57,286 nucleotides of DNA. It comes from Rhodocyclales bacterium. GTDB lineage: Bacteria; Pseudomonadota; Gammaproteobacteria; Burkholderiales; Rhodocyclaceae. The stretch spans positions 1 to 57,286 of the forward strand of contig JACPUD010000115.1 of assembly GCA_016192435.1 (NCBI GenBank), in the 5' to 3' direction. Every line of letters begins with the position of its first letter. Position 1 is the first letter of the stretch. Shown in pieces: positions 34,632 to 44,529 of this stretch. Made by a program: the position numbers and the translations under genes. Below the pieces are notes generated by a model that made no database searches, was not told where the DNA came from, and worked only from the letters and a program-made list of their open reading frames with translations.

Positions 34632-35173
34632 TGAACTGCCCTGCCAGCGCTGCGCCCTTTGTAGGGCCGACTTCAGTCGGCCAGCCACGCCGTGCCGTCG
34701 TGCTCGGCATCGGCAACACCATACTCACGGACGAGGCCGCTGGCGTGCGCGCGGTCGAGGCGCTGGAGCGCGGCTGGAAGCTTCCGGCAAACGTGCTGGC
34801 GATCGACGGCGGCACCTCGGGCATGGAAATGATCGAGGACTTGTCGAACCTGGATTTTTTGATCGTCCTCGACGTGGTCAAGACCGGCGCGGCGCCGGGC
34901 ACGGTGGTCAAAATCGCCGGCGACGAGATCCCGGTGTTCTTTCGCAGCAAGCTCTCGCCGCACCAGATCGCGTTGCCCGACGTGCTGGCCAGCCTGGAAC
35001 TGCTCGACACCATGCCCAAGGAAATCGTGGTGCTCGGCGTCGAGCTGATTTCGCTGGAACTCGGCATGGAAATGACGCCCACCGTGGCCGAAAAGGTGCC
35101 GGTACTGGCGGCCATGGCGGCGGCCGAACTCGCTGCGCGCGGCTATCGGCTCGAAGCATCGGCGGCGGCCTGA
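34631..35173 (+). CDS. hybD: Hydrogenase maturation endopeptidase HybD
   Basis: This 180-residue protease of the HybD/HyaD/HoxM family has the conserved opening VVLGIGNTILTDEAAGVRAV, then DGGTSGMEMIEDLSNLDFLI. The Glu/Asp in TDEAAG and the Asp in LDVVKTG are expected metal ligands. A His sits in LSPHQIALPD. It removes the HybC tail. The first about 22 residues before the family opening are extra and are partly encoded by a REP-like palindrome; a GTG at 34698 would give a conventional start. The gene is coupled to hybC by TAATG. Confidence 0.92.
   Translation: MNCPASAAPFVGPTSVGQPRRAVVLGIGNTILTDEAAGVRAVEALERGWKLPANVLAIDGGTSGMEMIEDLSNLDFLIVLDVVKTGAAPGTVVKIAGDEIPVFFRSKLSPHQIALPDVLASLELLDTMPKEIVVLGVELISLELGMEMTPTVAEKVPVLAAMAAAELAARGYRLEASAAA
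34661..34682. repeat. REP-like palindrome at the 5' end of hybD
   Basis: GTAG, then GGCCGAC-TTCA-GTCGGCC (34665-34682), has seven-base arms and a TTCA loop. It matches the form of the palindromes at 53.2 kb (GTAGG-GCGGAC-TTCA-GTCCGC), with compensating arm changes. It is translated in frame as VGPTSVG-like residues if hybD starts at 34631. Confidence 0.75.
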
Positions 35174-35174
35174 C

Positions 35175-35438
35175 ATGTGCCTCGCCGCGCCTTCCCGCGT
35201 GCTCGAAGTCGGCGACGGCACGGCGCTGACCGAGTGTTTCGGCCAGACGCGCGAGGTCAGCCTGCTGTTGCTGAGCGAAGACGTCGCGGTCGGCGATTAC
35301 CTGCTGATCCAGGCCGGCGGCTTTGCCTTCGAGCGCGTCGAGCGCGAGCGCGCCGAGGAAGCCCTGGCGCTGATGCGGGAACTGATGGTGCAGGGAGGCG
35401 ACGCCCGCAGTTGGGGCGACGAATCGGCGGCGGCATGA
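35175..35438 (+). CDS. hybG: HypC-family hydrogenase chaperone (HybG/HupF type)
   Basis: This 87-residue protein begins MCLAAPSRVLEV; Cys2 is the essential residue that binds the Fe(CN)2CO unit in this family. It keeps the small beta-barrel pattern (ALTECFGQTREVSLLLLSED, VGDYLLIQAGGFAFERVERE). It is one of two HypC-type proteins in the cluster. Its place right after the large-subunit protease suggests dedication to HybC, while the copy before hypD may serve in general synthesis. It overlaps hybE (ATGA). Confidence 0.9.
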   Translation: MCLAAPSRVLEVGDGTALTECFGQTREVSLLLLSEDVAVGDYLLIQAGGFAFERVERERAEEALALMRELMVQGGDARSWGDESAAA

Positions 35439-35926
35439 ACTTCCGCGCGCACCAGGACAGTCCGGCCGAGGCGGTGGAGCAGGCGTTCTTCCGCATCCAG
35501 CGCGAGCAGATGGCCGATGTGCCCATCCTCAATCCCGTACTCTCGGTGGCTGCCGTCGATTTTCAGCGCTGGCAGGGGCACTGGCTGGGCATCGTGGTGA
35601 CGCCCTGGTGCATGAGCCTGCTCTTGCTGCCGGGCGGCAGCGAGAACTGGGTGACGACGGGCGAAAACCAGCGCCGCTTCGTCAAGTTTCCCGCCGGCGA
35701 TTTCGCCTTTCTCGGCAGCGCCGAGGCGGAACTCGGCGAGTACCAGAGCTGTCCACTTTTCTCGCCCATGGGCAAGTTTTCCTCGCAGTCGGAGGCGACC
35801 CTGACGGCGCGCGCCTCGCTGATCGCGCTGCTGACGGCGCCGCAGCAGTCGCTCAAAGCGCCCGGGGAAGAAAAGACGGCAGGCGAGCCTTCGCTTTCAC
35901 GCCGCCGTTTTCTCGCTTTGCGCTAA
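35435..35926 (+). CDS. hybE: Hydrogenase assembly chaperone HybE
   Basis: This is a 163-residue HybE/HupJ-family protein. The diagnostic segment is WLGIVVTPWCMSLLLLPGGS, followed by VKFPAGDFAFLGSAEAELGE and CPLFSPMGKF. Family members act as chaperones, in E. coli checking Tat-exported HybO/HybC. The C-terminus ends in basic residues (RRRFLALR). It is translationally coupled to the upstream HypC-type gene. Confidence 0.88.
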   Translation: MNFRAHQDSPAEAVEQAFFRIQREQMADVPILNPVLSVAAVDFQRWQGHWLGIVVTPWCMSLLLLPGGSENWVTTGENQRRFVKFPAGDFAFLGSAEAELGEYQSCPLFSPMGKFSSQSEATLTARASLIALLTAPQQSLKAPGEEKTAGEPSLSRRRFLALR

Positions 35927-35968
35927 GCTGCGGCTCATGAACAATCCGGCTTGCCGAAGGAAGTGAAC

Positions 35969-36364
35969 ATGTCGCACCTCTCCGACATCAATATCGAGTC
36001 GACCACGGTCGCGGATCGCGAGCACGAAATTCAACTTGGACTGCTGCGGGCGTTGTGCGCCGCGGCCGGTGAGAATCGCGACGCCGCCGTGGTGGGTGAG
36101 ATACTCGAGCGCCTGATTGCCTACAGCGAAGCGCACTTCATGTCGGAAGAGTTGCTGATGCGCCTCAACAGCTACGACGACTACGAGGACCATGTCGACG
36201 ACCACGCCTATATGCTCGACACCTTGCGCATCCTCGCTTCGCGCCATGCCGCGGGCGATTCCGAACTGATCGCGGGCGGGGCCGCCGAGGCCCTGGCCTT
36301 CATCGGCAATCACATCGCCACGCGCGACCGGCGGTTCACGGACAGCTTGCGCCTGGGGCACTAG
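35969..36364 (+). CDS. Bacteriohemerythrin-type oxygen-binding protein
   Basis: This 131-residue single-domain hemerythrin lies inside the hydrogenase maturation series. All expected diiron ligands are visible: EHEIQ (His), HFMSEE (HxxxE), HVDDH (HxxxH) and HIATRD (HxxxxD). The start at ATG 35969 has AAGGAAG upstream; an earlier TTG is less likely. It probably binds O2 or senses it, and could protect hydrogenase assembly or store O2 as known for hemerythrins in methanotrophs. Function in this cluster is inferred from location only. It lies 3 bases upstream of hypA. Confidence 0.88.
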   Translation: MSHLSDINIESTTVADREHEIQLGLLRALCAAAGENRDAAVVGEILERLIAYSEAHFMSEELLMRLNSYDDYEDHVDDHAYMLDTLRILASRHAAGDSELIAGGAAEALAFIGNHIATRDRRFTDSLRLGH

Positions 36365-36367
36365 GAA

Positions 36368-36709
36368 ATGCACGAGATGTCGCTGGCCGAAGGCGTGCTG
36401 CAACTGATCGAGGATGCCGCCCGCCAGCAGGAATTCGCCAAGGTCACTGCGGTCTGGCTGGAAATCGGGGCTTTGTCCGGAGTCGAGGTCGAAGCCATGA
36501 AGTTCTGCTTCGATGCCGTGACGCGCGACAGCGTCGCCGACGGTGCCCGCCTCGAAATCATCGCGCTGCCCGGCAGCGGCTGGTGCATGGCATGCTCGAT
36601 GACGGTGCCGATGAGCGAAGTCTTCGGCGAATGTCCGCAATGCGGCGGCTACCAGTTGCAAGTGACGGGCGGCACCGAGATGCGGGTCAAGGAACTGGAA
36701 GTGGTTTAG
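36368..36709 (+). CDS. hypA: Hydrogenase nickel-insertion protein HypA
   Basis: This 113-residue nickel metallochaperone begins MHEMSLAEGV, where the N-terminal Met-His-Glu binds nickel. The zinc site is formed by CMAC and CPQC (residues about 73-93). The GALSGVEVEAMKFCFDAVTR segment is conserved. It delivers Ni to the large subunit together with HypB, encoded 12 bases downstream. Confidence 0.95.
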   Translation: MHEMSLAEGVLQLIEDAARQQEFAKVTAVWLEIGALSGVEVEAMKFCFDAVTRDSVADGARLEIIALPGSGWCMACSMTVPMSEVFGECPQCGGYQLQVTGGTEMRVKELEVV

Positions 36710-36721
36710 GAGACAGATGCA

Positions 36722-37585
36722 ATGTGTACGACCTGCGGTTGCGGTACGGGCGAAGTGAAAATAGACGGCGCCGATGCGCACCATGAGCACGAGCATGTCC
36801 ATGCCGACGGCACGCGCCACAGCCACGATCATGGCCATGGCGGCGCGGCGCACGACCATCCGCATACCCACGGACACAGTTACGCCCCTGCGCATTCCCA
36901 TGCTCCCGGCATCGGCGCGAAACGCATGGTGCAGATCGAACAGGACATCCTGGCCAAGAACAACGCCTATGCCGCGCAGAACCGCCAGCGTCTGGCCGCG
37001 CGCGGCATCTTCACGCTGAACCTGGTGTCCAGCCCCGGTTCGGGCAAGACCACGTTGCTGTGCAAGACCATAGAGTTGCTCAAGGGCGCCCGATCGGTCA
37101 CGGTCATCGAGGGCGATCAGCAGACCAGCCACGATGCCGAACGCATTCGCGCCACGGGTGCGCCGGCGATCCAGATCAACACCGGCAAGGGCTGCCATCT
37201 CGACGCGCACATGGTCGGCCATGCCATGGAGAAGCTCGAACTGCCGGCCGATTCGCTGCTGATGATCGAGAACGTCGGCAACCTGGTCTGTCCGGCGGCC
37301 TTCGACCTGGGCGAGGCGCACAAGGTGGTGATCCTCTCCGTCACCGAGGGCGAGGACAAGCCGATCAAGTACCCCGACATGTTCCGCGCCGCGACCCTGA
37401 TGCTGATGAACAAGTGCGACCTGCTGCCCTATCTGAGTTTCAGTGTGCCGCGCGCAATCGAATTCGCCCGGCGCGTCAATCCCGGCATCGAAGTGATCGA
37501 GGTCTCGGCCACCACGGGGCAGGGCATGGAAGACTGGCTGGCGTGGATCGATCGCCAGGCAGCCGTGGCGCGCCGGGCAGCATGA
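36722..37585 (+). CDS. hypB: Hydrogenase nickel-insertion GTPase HypB
   Basis: This 287-residue GTPase begins [10 protein letters not shown], the CxxCGC nickel-binding motif. A His-rich stretch follows (about 16 His between residues 20 and 62), likely for nickel storage. The P-loop is [11 protein letters not shown], with [15 protein letters not shown] and [20 protein letters not shown] downstream. GTP hydrolysis drives Ni insertion with HypA. It overlaps hypF by four bases (ATGA). Confidence 0.96.
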   Translation: MCTTCGCGTGEVKIDGADAHHEHEHVHADGTRHSHDHGHGGAAHDHPHTHGHSYAPAHSHAPGIGAKRMVQIEQDILAKNNAYAAQNRQRLAARGIFTLNLVSSPGSGKTTLLCKTIELLKGARSVTVIEGDQQTSHDAERIRATGAPAIQINTGKGCHLDAHMVGHAMEKLELPADSLLMIENVGNLVCPAAFDLGEAHKVVILSVTEGEDKPIKYPDMFRAATLMLMNKCDLLPYLSFSVPRAIEFARRVNPGIEVIEVSATTGQGMEDWLAWIDRQAAVARRAA

Positions 37586-38733
37586 GTCTTCAGGCGGTCG
37601 CCGCACCGGCCTGCGTCGAGCACCGGCTGGAACTGGCGCGATCGGCGCCACCGCTGCTGGCCATGGGCGCTTGGTTCAAGAACACTGTCTGCCTCGCGGA
37701 AGGCAGGCGCGCCTGGGTCTCGCATACTGTAGGTGATCTGTTCCAGGCCGAGGCCTGCCTCGCCCACGAGGCGACGGCGCGCGAGCTGTTGCGGGCGCTG
37801 GCCGCGATGGATGGCAAGCCGCTGGCCATCGCCCACGACCTGCATCCCGACCTGCATTCGACGCGTTTCGCGGCGCAACTCGCGGCCGAACTCGGCATCG
37901 CGGCGATCGGCGTCCAGCATCACCACGCCCATATCGCCGCGATCGCCGCCGAGCATGGCGTCGCGGGGCCGCTGCTGGGACTGGCGCTCGACGGCGTCGG
38001 CCTCGGCAGCGACGGCCAGGCCTGGGGCGGCGAACTGCTAAAGGTCGATGGCGCCAATTTCGAGCGTCTCGGCCACCTTCGTCCATTGGCGCTGCCCGGC
38101 GGCGACCGCGCTGCGCGCGATCCCTGGCGCATGGCGGCGGCCGTCCTGTTCGATCTCGGTCGCGGCGATGAAATCGCGGCGCGCTTCGCCGACCAGCCCG
38201 GCGCCGGGATCGTCGGCGCGATGCTGGCCAAGGGCCTCAACAGTCCGCGCACGTCGAGCATGGGCCGCGTCTTCGACGCCGCGGCCGGCCTGCTCGGCAT
38301 CTGTCCGCGCATGGAATTCGAGGCCCAGGCCGCGATCGCGCTGGAACAGCAGGCGACGGCCTACATCGAGACGCACGGCTGGCCGGCGCCATTGGATGGC
38401 GGCTGGCAGATCGACGACAAGGGCCAGCTCGATCTGCTGCCCTTGTTGGGTGCTTTGTCCTCGGCAACCGACACCGGCTACGGCGCCGCGCTGTTTCACG
38501 CCACGCTGGTAGCGGCGCTGCTGCAGTGGGTGCTGCGCGCCGCCGAAACCAGCGGCACCGAGCGCCTGGCCTGCGGCGGCGGCTGCTTCTTCAACAGGCT
38601 GCTGCGCGCCGGTATGGTCGAGAAAGTTGCCGCGACTGGCCTCGAACTCTTCATGCCGCGGCAACTGCTGCCCGGCGATACGGCGATTTCCCTGGGCCAG
38701 GCCTGGGTCGCCATGCATAAACTCGAAAGCTGA
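37582..38733 (+). CDS. hypF: Short HypF-type carbamoyltransferase (C-terminal domain only)
   Basis: This 383-residue protein corresponds to the Kae1-like C-terminal part of HypF, which normally has about 750 residues. The motif [15 protein letters not shown] is the metal/carbamate-binding site, and [20 protein letters not shown] and [16 protein letters not shown] are conserved. No acylphosphatase domain, zinc fingers or YrdC-like domain is present. It starts cleanly at ATG 37582 overlapping hypB, so this is not a frameshift fragment. Ralstonia eutropha HypF2 (394 aa) is a known functional short form. The missing carbamoyl-adenylate step may come from another protein. Confidence 0.9.
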   Translation: MSLQAVAAPACVEHRLELARSAPPLLAMGAWFKNTVCLAEGRRAWVSHTVGDLFQAEACLAHEATARELLRALAAMDGKPLAIAHDLHPDLHSTRFAAQLAAELGIAAIGVQHHHAHIAAIAAEHGVAGPLLGLALDGVGLGSDGQAWGGELLKVDGANFERLGHLRPLALPGGDRAARDPWRMAAAVLFDLGRGDEIAARFADQPGAGIVGAMLAKGLNSPRTSSMGRVFDAAAGLLGICPRMEFEAQAAIALEQQATAYIETHGWPAPLDGGWQIDDKGQLDLLPLLGALSSATDTGYGAALFHATLVAALLQWVLRAAETSGTERLACGGGCFFNRLLRAGMVEKVAATGLELFMPRQLLPGDTAISLGQAWVAMHKLES

Positions 38734-38735
38734 TC

Positions 38736-38978
38736 ATGTGCCTCGCAATTCCCGTCAAGGTCATAGAAGTTGGCGCTGGCCCAGGTGACGATTGGGCGAT
38801 TGTCGATCTAGGCGGCGTCAAAAAAGAGATCTCGCTGGCGCTGCTGGCCGATGTTCAGGTCGGCGACTACGTGATCCTGCACGTCGGCTACGCGCTGACC
38901 AGGCTCGATCCCGAGGAAGCCGAGAAGACTCTGGCGCTGTTCGCCGAACTGAACCAGACCGGACTTTCCGCTGCGTGA
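38736..38978 (+). CDS. hypC: Hydrogenase maturation chaperone HypC
   Basis: This 80-residue protein begins MCLAIPVKVIEV with the essential Cys2. The family pattern VDLGGVKKEISLALLADVQV and GDYVILHVGYALTRLDPEEA follows. It carries the iron-cyanide unit with HypD. It overlaps hypD by four bases (GTGA). A dispersed-repeat copy encodes VGAGPGDDW near residues 11-19, in the first variable loop. Confidence 0.95.
   Translation: MCLAIPVKVIEVGAGPGDDWAIVDLGGVKKEISLALLADVQVGDYVILHVGYALTRLDPEEAEKTLALFAELNQTGLSAA
38764..38790 (+). repeat. Dispersed short repeat, copy 6 (inside hypC)
   Basis: AGAAGTTGGCGCTGGCC, then a diverged right end. It encodes EVGAGPG in a variable loop of HypC. This is the most diverged copy. 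Confidence 0.45.
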
Positions 38979-40102
38979 AGTACATCGACGAATTCCGCGA
39001 CGGCGCACTGGCGAGGAATCTCGCGCTGAGCATAGGCGCCGAGGTCCAGCCCGGGCGCAGCTACAGCTTCATGGAATTCTGCGGCGGTCATACCCATGCG
39101 ATATCGCGCTACGGCTTGAGCGACCTGTTGCCGCCGGCGGTGCGCATGGTCCATGGTCCCGGCTGTCCGGTCTGCGTGCTGCCGATCGGGCGCGTGGACA
39201 TGGCCATCGATCTGGCGCTGAACCATGGCGTGATCCTCTGTACCTACGGCGACACCTTGCGCGTGCCGGCTTCCGACGGGCTCTCGCTGATGAAGGCGAA
39301 AGCGCGCGGCGGCGACATCCGCATGGTGTATTCGACCATCGATGCGCTGCAGATCGCGCGCGACAATCCGACGCGCGAGGTGGTGTTCTTCGCCATCGGC
39401 TTCGAGACCACGACACCCCCCACGGCGGTCGCGATCCAGCAGGCGGACAAAGAGAATCTTCCGAATTTCAGCGTGCTCTGTTGCCATGTGCTGACGCCTT
39501 CGGCCATCAGCAATATCCTCGAATCGCCCGAAGTGCGCCAATGGGGCACGGTGCCGCTCGATGGCTTCATCGGCCCGGCGCATGTCTCGACGGTGATCGG
39601 CAGCCGGCCCTACGAGTTCTTCGCCGAGGAATACAGGAAGCCCGTGGTCATTGCCGGCTTCGAGCCGCTCGACGTGATGCAGGCCATCCTGATGCTGGTG
39701 CGTCAGGTCAATCAAGGCCGTGCCGAGGTCGAGAACGAGTTCTCGCGCGCCGTCACGCGCGACGGCAACCTCAAGGCGCAGGACCGCGTCGCCGAGGTCT
39801 TCGAACTGCGCCGCGAATTCGAGTGGCGCGGGCTGTCGGTGGTGCCCTATTCAGCGCTGAAAATCCGCCGCCATTACGCCGCCTTCGATGCCGAACGGCG
39901 CTTCAAGCTCGACTACAAATCCGTGCCGGACAACAAGGCCTGCGATTGCGGCGCGATCCTGCGTGGCGTCAAGCGCCCGCAGGACTGCAAGCTGTTCGGC
40001 AGCGTGTGCACGCCGGAGAACCCGATCGGTTCCTGCATGGTCAGTTCCGAAGGTGCCTGCGCCGCGCATTACAGCTATGGACGTTACAAGGACATGCATT
40101 AA
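38975..40102 (+). CDS. hypD: Hydrogenase maturation protein HypD
   Basis: This 375-residue iron-sulfur protein assembles the Fe(CN)2CO group. It begins with GTG 38975 (VKYIDEFRDGALARNLAL), overlapping the hypC stop. Conserved motifs are FMEFCGGHTHAISRYG, HGPGCPVCVLPIGRVD and FFAIGFETTTPPTAVA. The C-terminal cysteines CDCGAILRGVKRPQDCKLFG and GSVCTPENPIGSCMVSSEGA are present. It is followed without a gap by hypE. Confidence 0.96.
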   Translation: MKYIDEFRDGALARNLALSIGAEVQPGRSYSFMEFCGGHTHAISRYGLSDLLPPAVRMVHGPGCPVCVLPIGRVDMAIDLALNHGVILCTYGDTLRVPASDGLSLMKAKARGGDIRMVYSTIDALQIARDNPTREVVFFAIGFETTTPPTAVAIQQADKENLPNFSVLCCHVLTPSAISNILESPEVRQWGTVPLDGFIGPAHVSTVIGSRPYEFFAEEYRKPVVIAGFEPLDVMQAILMLVRQVNQGRAEVENEFSRAVTRDGNLKAQDRVAEVFELRREFEWRGLSVVPYSALKIRRHYAAFDAERRFKLDYKSVPDNKACDCGAILRGVKRPQDCKLFGSVCTPENPIGSCMVSSEGACAAHYSYGRYKDMH

Positions 40103-41179
40103 ATGGCAGAAGTTCAGGGAAAAATTCGGCGCGGCTATGTGCGGCCGCTCGATCTCAAGCAGGGCCGCGTCGACCTGACCCACGGCTCGGGCGGGCGCTC
40201 GATGGTGCAATTGATTTCCGAGCTGTTCGCCAAGCACCTGGGCAACGAGTACCTGGGCCAGGGCAACGACGGCGCCGTGTTGCCAGCGCCAACTCTTGCC
40301 GGGCGCCCGGGACGCATCGTCATGTCCACCGACTGCCACGTGGTCTCGCCGCTGTTCTTCCCCGGCGGCGACATCGGCTGCCTCTCGGTGCATGGCACGG
40401 TCAATGACGTCGCGGTGATGGGTGCGACGCCGCTGTATCTGGCGGCCGGCTTCGTGCTCGAAGAAGGCTTCCCGCTGGCGGATCTGGCGCGCATCGTCGA
40501 ATCCATGGCCCATGCGGCGAAGGAGGCCGGCGTGCCGGTGGTGACCGGCGACACCAAGGTGGTCGAGCGCGGCAAGGGCGACGGCGTCTTCATCACCACC
40601 ACCGGCGTCGGCGTGCTGCCTGACGGACTGGAACTCGGCGGCGCGCGGGCGCGGCCGGGCGACGCGGTGATCGTCTCCGGCTCGCTCGGCGATCACGGCG
40701 TGGCGATCATGAGCCGCCGCGAGAACCTTAGTTTCGACGCCCCGATCGAATCCGACACGGCGGCGCTCAACGGCCTGATCGCCGCGATGCTGGCCACCGG
40801 CGCCGACCTGCGCTGCCTGCGCGACCCGACGCGCGGCGGCCTGGCCGCGACGCTGAACGAAATCGCCGGCCAATCGGGCGTCGGCATGATGCTCCACGAG
40901 AAGGCGATCCCGCTGAAACCGGTGGTCGCCGCGGCCTGCGAGTTCCTCGGTCTCGATCCGCTCTATGTCGCCAACGAAGGCAAGCTGATCGCGATCTGTG
41001 CCGCAGCCGACGCCGGGCTTGTGCTGGCCGCGATGCGCGCCCATCCGCTGGGGCGCGAGGCGGCGCAGATCGGCGAGGTCATCGCCGACGACCACAACTT
41101 CGTCCAGCTCACCACGTCCTTTGGCGGCAAGCGCATCGTCGACTGGCTGGCCGGCGACCAGTTGCCGCGGATATGCTGA
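40103..41179 (+). CDS. hypE: Hydrogenase maturation protein HypE
   Basis: This 358-residue enzyme dehydrates the thiocarboxamide on its own C-terminal cysteine to make the cyanide ligand. The required C-terminal PRIC is present. ATP-binding and fold motifs are LTHGSGGRSMVQLI, FFPGGDIGCLSVHGTVNDVA and LRCLRDPTRGGLAATLNEIA. Start ATG 40103 directly follows the hypD stop. A dispersed-repeat copy encodes AVLPAPTLA in the loop between GNDGAV and the STDCHVVSP strand. Confidence 0.96.
   Translation: MAEVQGKIRRGYVRPLDLKQGRVDLTHGSGGRSMVQLISELFAKHLGNEYLGQGNDGAVLPAPTLAGRPGRIVMSTDCHVVSPLFFPGGDIGCLSVHGTVNDVAVMGATPLYLAAGFVLEEGFPLADLARIVESMAHAAKEAGVPVVTGDTKVVERGKGDGVFITTTGVGVLPDGLELGGARARPGDAVIVSGSLGDHGVAIMSRRENLSFDAPIESDTAALNGLIAAMLATGADLRCLRDPTRGGLAATLNEIAGQSGVGMMLHEKAIPLKPVVAAACEFLGLDPLYVANEGKLIAICAAADAGLVLAAMRAHPLGREAAQIGEVIADDHNFVQLTTSFGGKRIVDWLAGDQLPRIC
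40272..40299 (-). repeat. Dispersed short repeat, copy 7 (inside hypE)
   Basis: On the minus strand: AAGAGTTGGCGCTGGCA then ACACGGCG. It encodes AVLPAPTL in HypE, the same frame as in chrA and fliK. Confidence 0.65.
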
Positions 41180-41189
41180 AGGCCTGGCC

Positions 41190-42935
41190 ATGCGCATCCT
41201 GCTCCTGACCCACGCCTTCAACAGCCTGACGCAGCGCCTCGGCGCCGAGTTGCAGCAGCGCGGGCACGAGATATCGATCGAGTTCGACATCGCCGACAGC
41301 GTCGCCGAGGAAGCCGTGGTGCTGTTCAAGCCGGAGCTGATCGTCGCCCCTTACCTGCGCCGCGCGATACCCGAGTCGATCTGGCGGCAGTATGTCTGTC
41401 TCGTGGTTCATCCCGGCATCGTCGGCGACCGCGGGCCCTCGGCGCTGGACTGGGCATTGCAGACGCAGCAAGCCGAGTGGGGCGTCACCGTGCTGCAGGC
41501 GGAGGCCGAGATGGACGCCGGGCCGGTCTGGGCCAGCACCGTGTTCCCGCTGCGCCACGCCAGAAAGGCCAGCATCTACCGCAACGAAGTCACCCAGGCC
41601 GCCACCACGGCCGTGCTGCAGGCCGTCGAGCGTTTCGCCGGCGGAAGCTTCGTCCCGACGCCGCTGGCCGCCTGCCGCGACGCGCGCGGCGGGCTGCGGC
41701 CGCTGATGCGGCAGGCCGATCGCACGATCGACTGGCAGCGCGAAGACACGGCGACGGTGCTGGGAAAGATCAATGCCGCCGACGGCTTTCCCGGCGTCGC
41801 CGACTCGCTGTTCGGCGTCCCTTGCCATATCTTCGATGCCTGGCCCGAATCGACCCTGCGCGGCGCGGCCGGGGCGCGGCCCGGCGCACTCATCGCGCGG
41901 CGCGAGACCGCCGTGCTGCGGCGGACCATCGATGGCGCGCTGTGGATCGGCCACGTCAAGCGCGCGGGCGAGATCAAGCTGCCGGCGACGCTGGCCTTCG
42001 CCGCTGAATTGGCCAAATTCGCCGCCGAGTTGCCGGAAGCGCCGCTCGACGGCTGGTGGCGCGCAGACCACGAGACCTGGCAGGACATCGCCTACGAGGA
42101 ATCCGGCAGGGACGAAAATGCGGTCGGCTTCCTGCATTTCGAGTTCTACAACGGCGCCATGTCCACCGCGCAATGCCAGCGCCTGCGCGCCGCGCTGGCC
42201 TGGGCCAGGCAGCGGCCGACAAAGGTGCTGGTCTTGCTGGGCGGCGCCGACTTCTGGTCCAATGGCATCCATCTCAACGTGATCGAGGCCGCGAGTTTGC
42301 GTGACGGCTCGCCGGCCGACGAATCCTGGAACAACATCAATGCAATGAACGACCTGGCGCTGGAACTGATCGAGGTCGGCGACCAGATCACGGTCGCCGC
42401 GCTGGCCGGCAACACCGGCGCGGGCGGCTGTTTCCTGGCGCGGGCGGCCGACCTGGTCTGGGTGCGCGAGGGCGTCATGCTCAATCCGCATTACAAGAAC
42501 ATGGGCAATCTCTACGGCTCGGAATACTGGAGCTACCTGCTGCCGCGCCGGGTGGGCGAGGAGGGCGCCCGCGACATCATGCGCAACCGCCAGCCGCTGA
42601 CGGCGCAGGCGGCGCTGAGCAGCGGCTTCAGCGATGCCTGCCTGGCCGGCGACGCCCAGGCCTTCCGCATCGACGTCGCGCGGCGCGCGGCCGGGATCGC
42701 CGCGGCTCCCGATTTCGCGGCGCGCCTCACGGCCAAGCGTGAGCGGCGCGCCGCGGACGAAGCCGCCAAGCCGCTGGCCGCCTACCGGGCCGAGGAACTG
42801 GCGCACATGCGGCGCAACTTCTATGGTTTCGACCCGAGCTACCACGTCGCGCGCCATCACTTCGTGCGCAAGTCGCTGGCGTCGTGGACCCCGCGCCACC
42901 TGGCGCGCCACCGAGATTTGGGTTGGCAGGGATGA
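41190..42935 (+). CDS. hypX: HypX/HoxX, CO-ligand synthesis under aerobic conditions
   Basis: This 581-residue protein has two domains. The N-terminal formyltransferase-like domain (about 1-250) has LVVHPGIVGDRGPSALDWAL and GFPGVADSLFGVPCHIFDAW. The C-terminal enoyl-CoA-hydratase/isomerase-like domain (about 285-545) has LLGGADFWSNGIHLNVIEAA and GNTGAGGCFLARAADLVWVR. HypX makes CO from formyl-CoA for the active-site iron in O2-exposed cells. It follows hypE by 10 bases. Its presence indicates that hydrogenase is assembled in air. Confidence 0.95.
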   Translation: MRILLLTHAFNSLTQRLGAELQQRGHEISIEFDIADSVAEEAVVLFKPELIVAPYLRRAIPESIWRQYVCLVVHPGIVGDRGPSALDWALQTQQAEWGVTVLQAEAEMDAGPVWASTVFPLRHARKASIYRNEVTQAATTAVLQAVERFAGGSFVPTPLAACRDARGGLRPLMRQADRTIDWQREDTATVLGKINAADGFPGVADSLFGVPCHIFDAWPESTLRGAAGARPGALIARRETAVLRRTIDGALWIGHVKRAGEIKLPATLAFAAELAKFAAELPEAPLDGWWRADHETWQDIAYEESGRDENAVGFLHFEFYNGAMSTAQCQRLRAALAWARQRPTKVLVLLGGADFWSNGIHLNVIEAASLRDGSPADESWNNINAMNDLALELIEVGDQITVAALAGNTGAGGCFLARAADLVWVREGVMLNPHYKNMGNLYGSEYWSYLLPRRVGEEGARDIMRNRQPLTAQAALSSGFSDACLAGDAQAFRIDVARRAAGIAAAPDFAARLTAKRERRAADEAAKPLAAYRAEELAHMRRNFYGFDPSYHVARHHFVRKSLASWTPRHLARHRDLGWQG

Positions 42936-43053
42936 GAGCCTATCCCCCGGCCCCTTTCCCACAGAAAGGGGTGACCAAGGTTCAGCCGCTTCGCGGCTTC
43001 CGGGGTTTTGGCTGCACGCCGCCTTGGGGCGGCCCGGCGGTGGCGTGCTCCCA
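42936..43053. repeat. Palindrome-filled spacer between hypX and hoxA
   Basis: Within 118 bases lie three inverted repeats: CCCCTTTC-CCACA-GAAAGGGG (42951-42971), AGCCGC-TTC-GCGGCT (42984-42998) and GCCGCC-TTGG-GGCGGC (43018-43033). The last is followed by CCGGC. The 17-mer CCTTGGGGCGGCCCGGC at 43022-43038 recurs at 44623-44639 before hoxB. It looks like accumulated small mobile palindromes rather than a coding or simple promoter region. Confidence 0.6.

Positions 43054-44529
<1,476 letters not shown>

Noticed and set aside
37582-38733. hypF as a frameshifted pseudogene
   Set aside because: The gene starts exactly at an ATGA overlap with hypB, the Kae1-like domain is complete and short HypF proteins are known.
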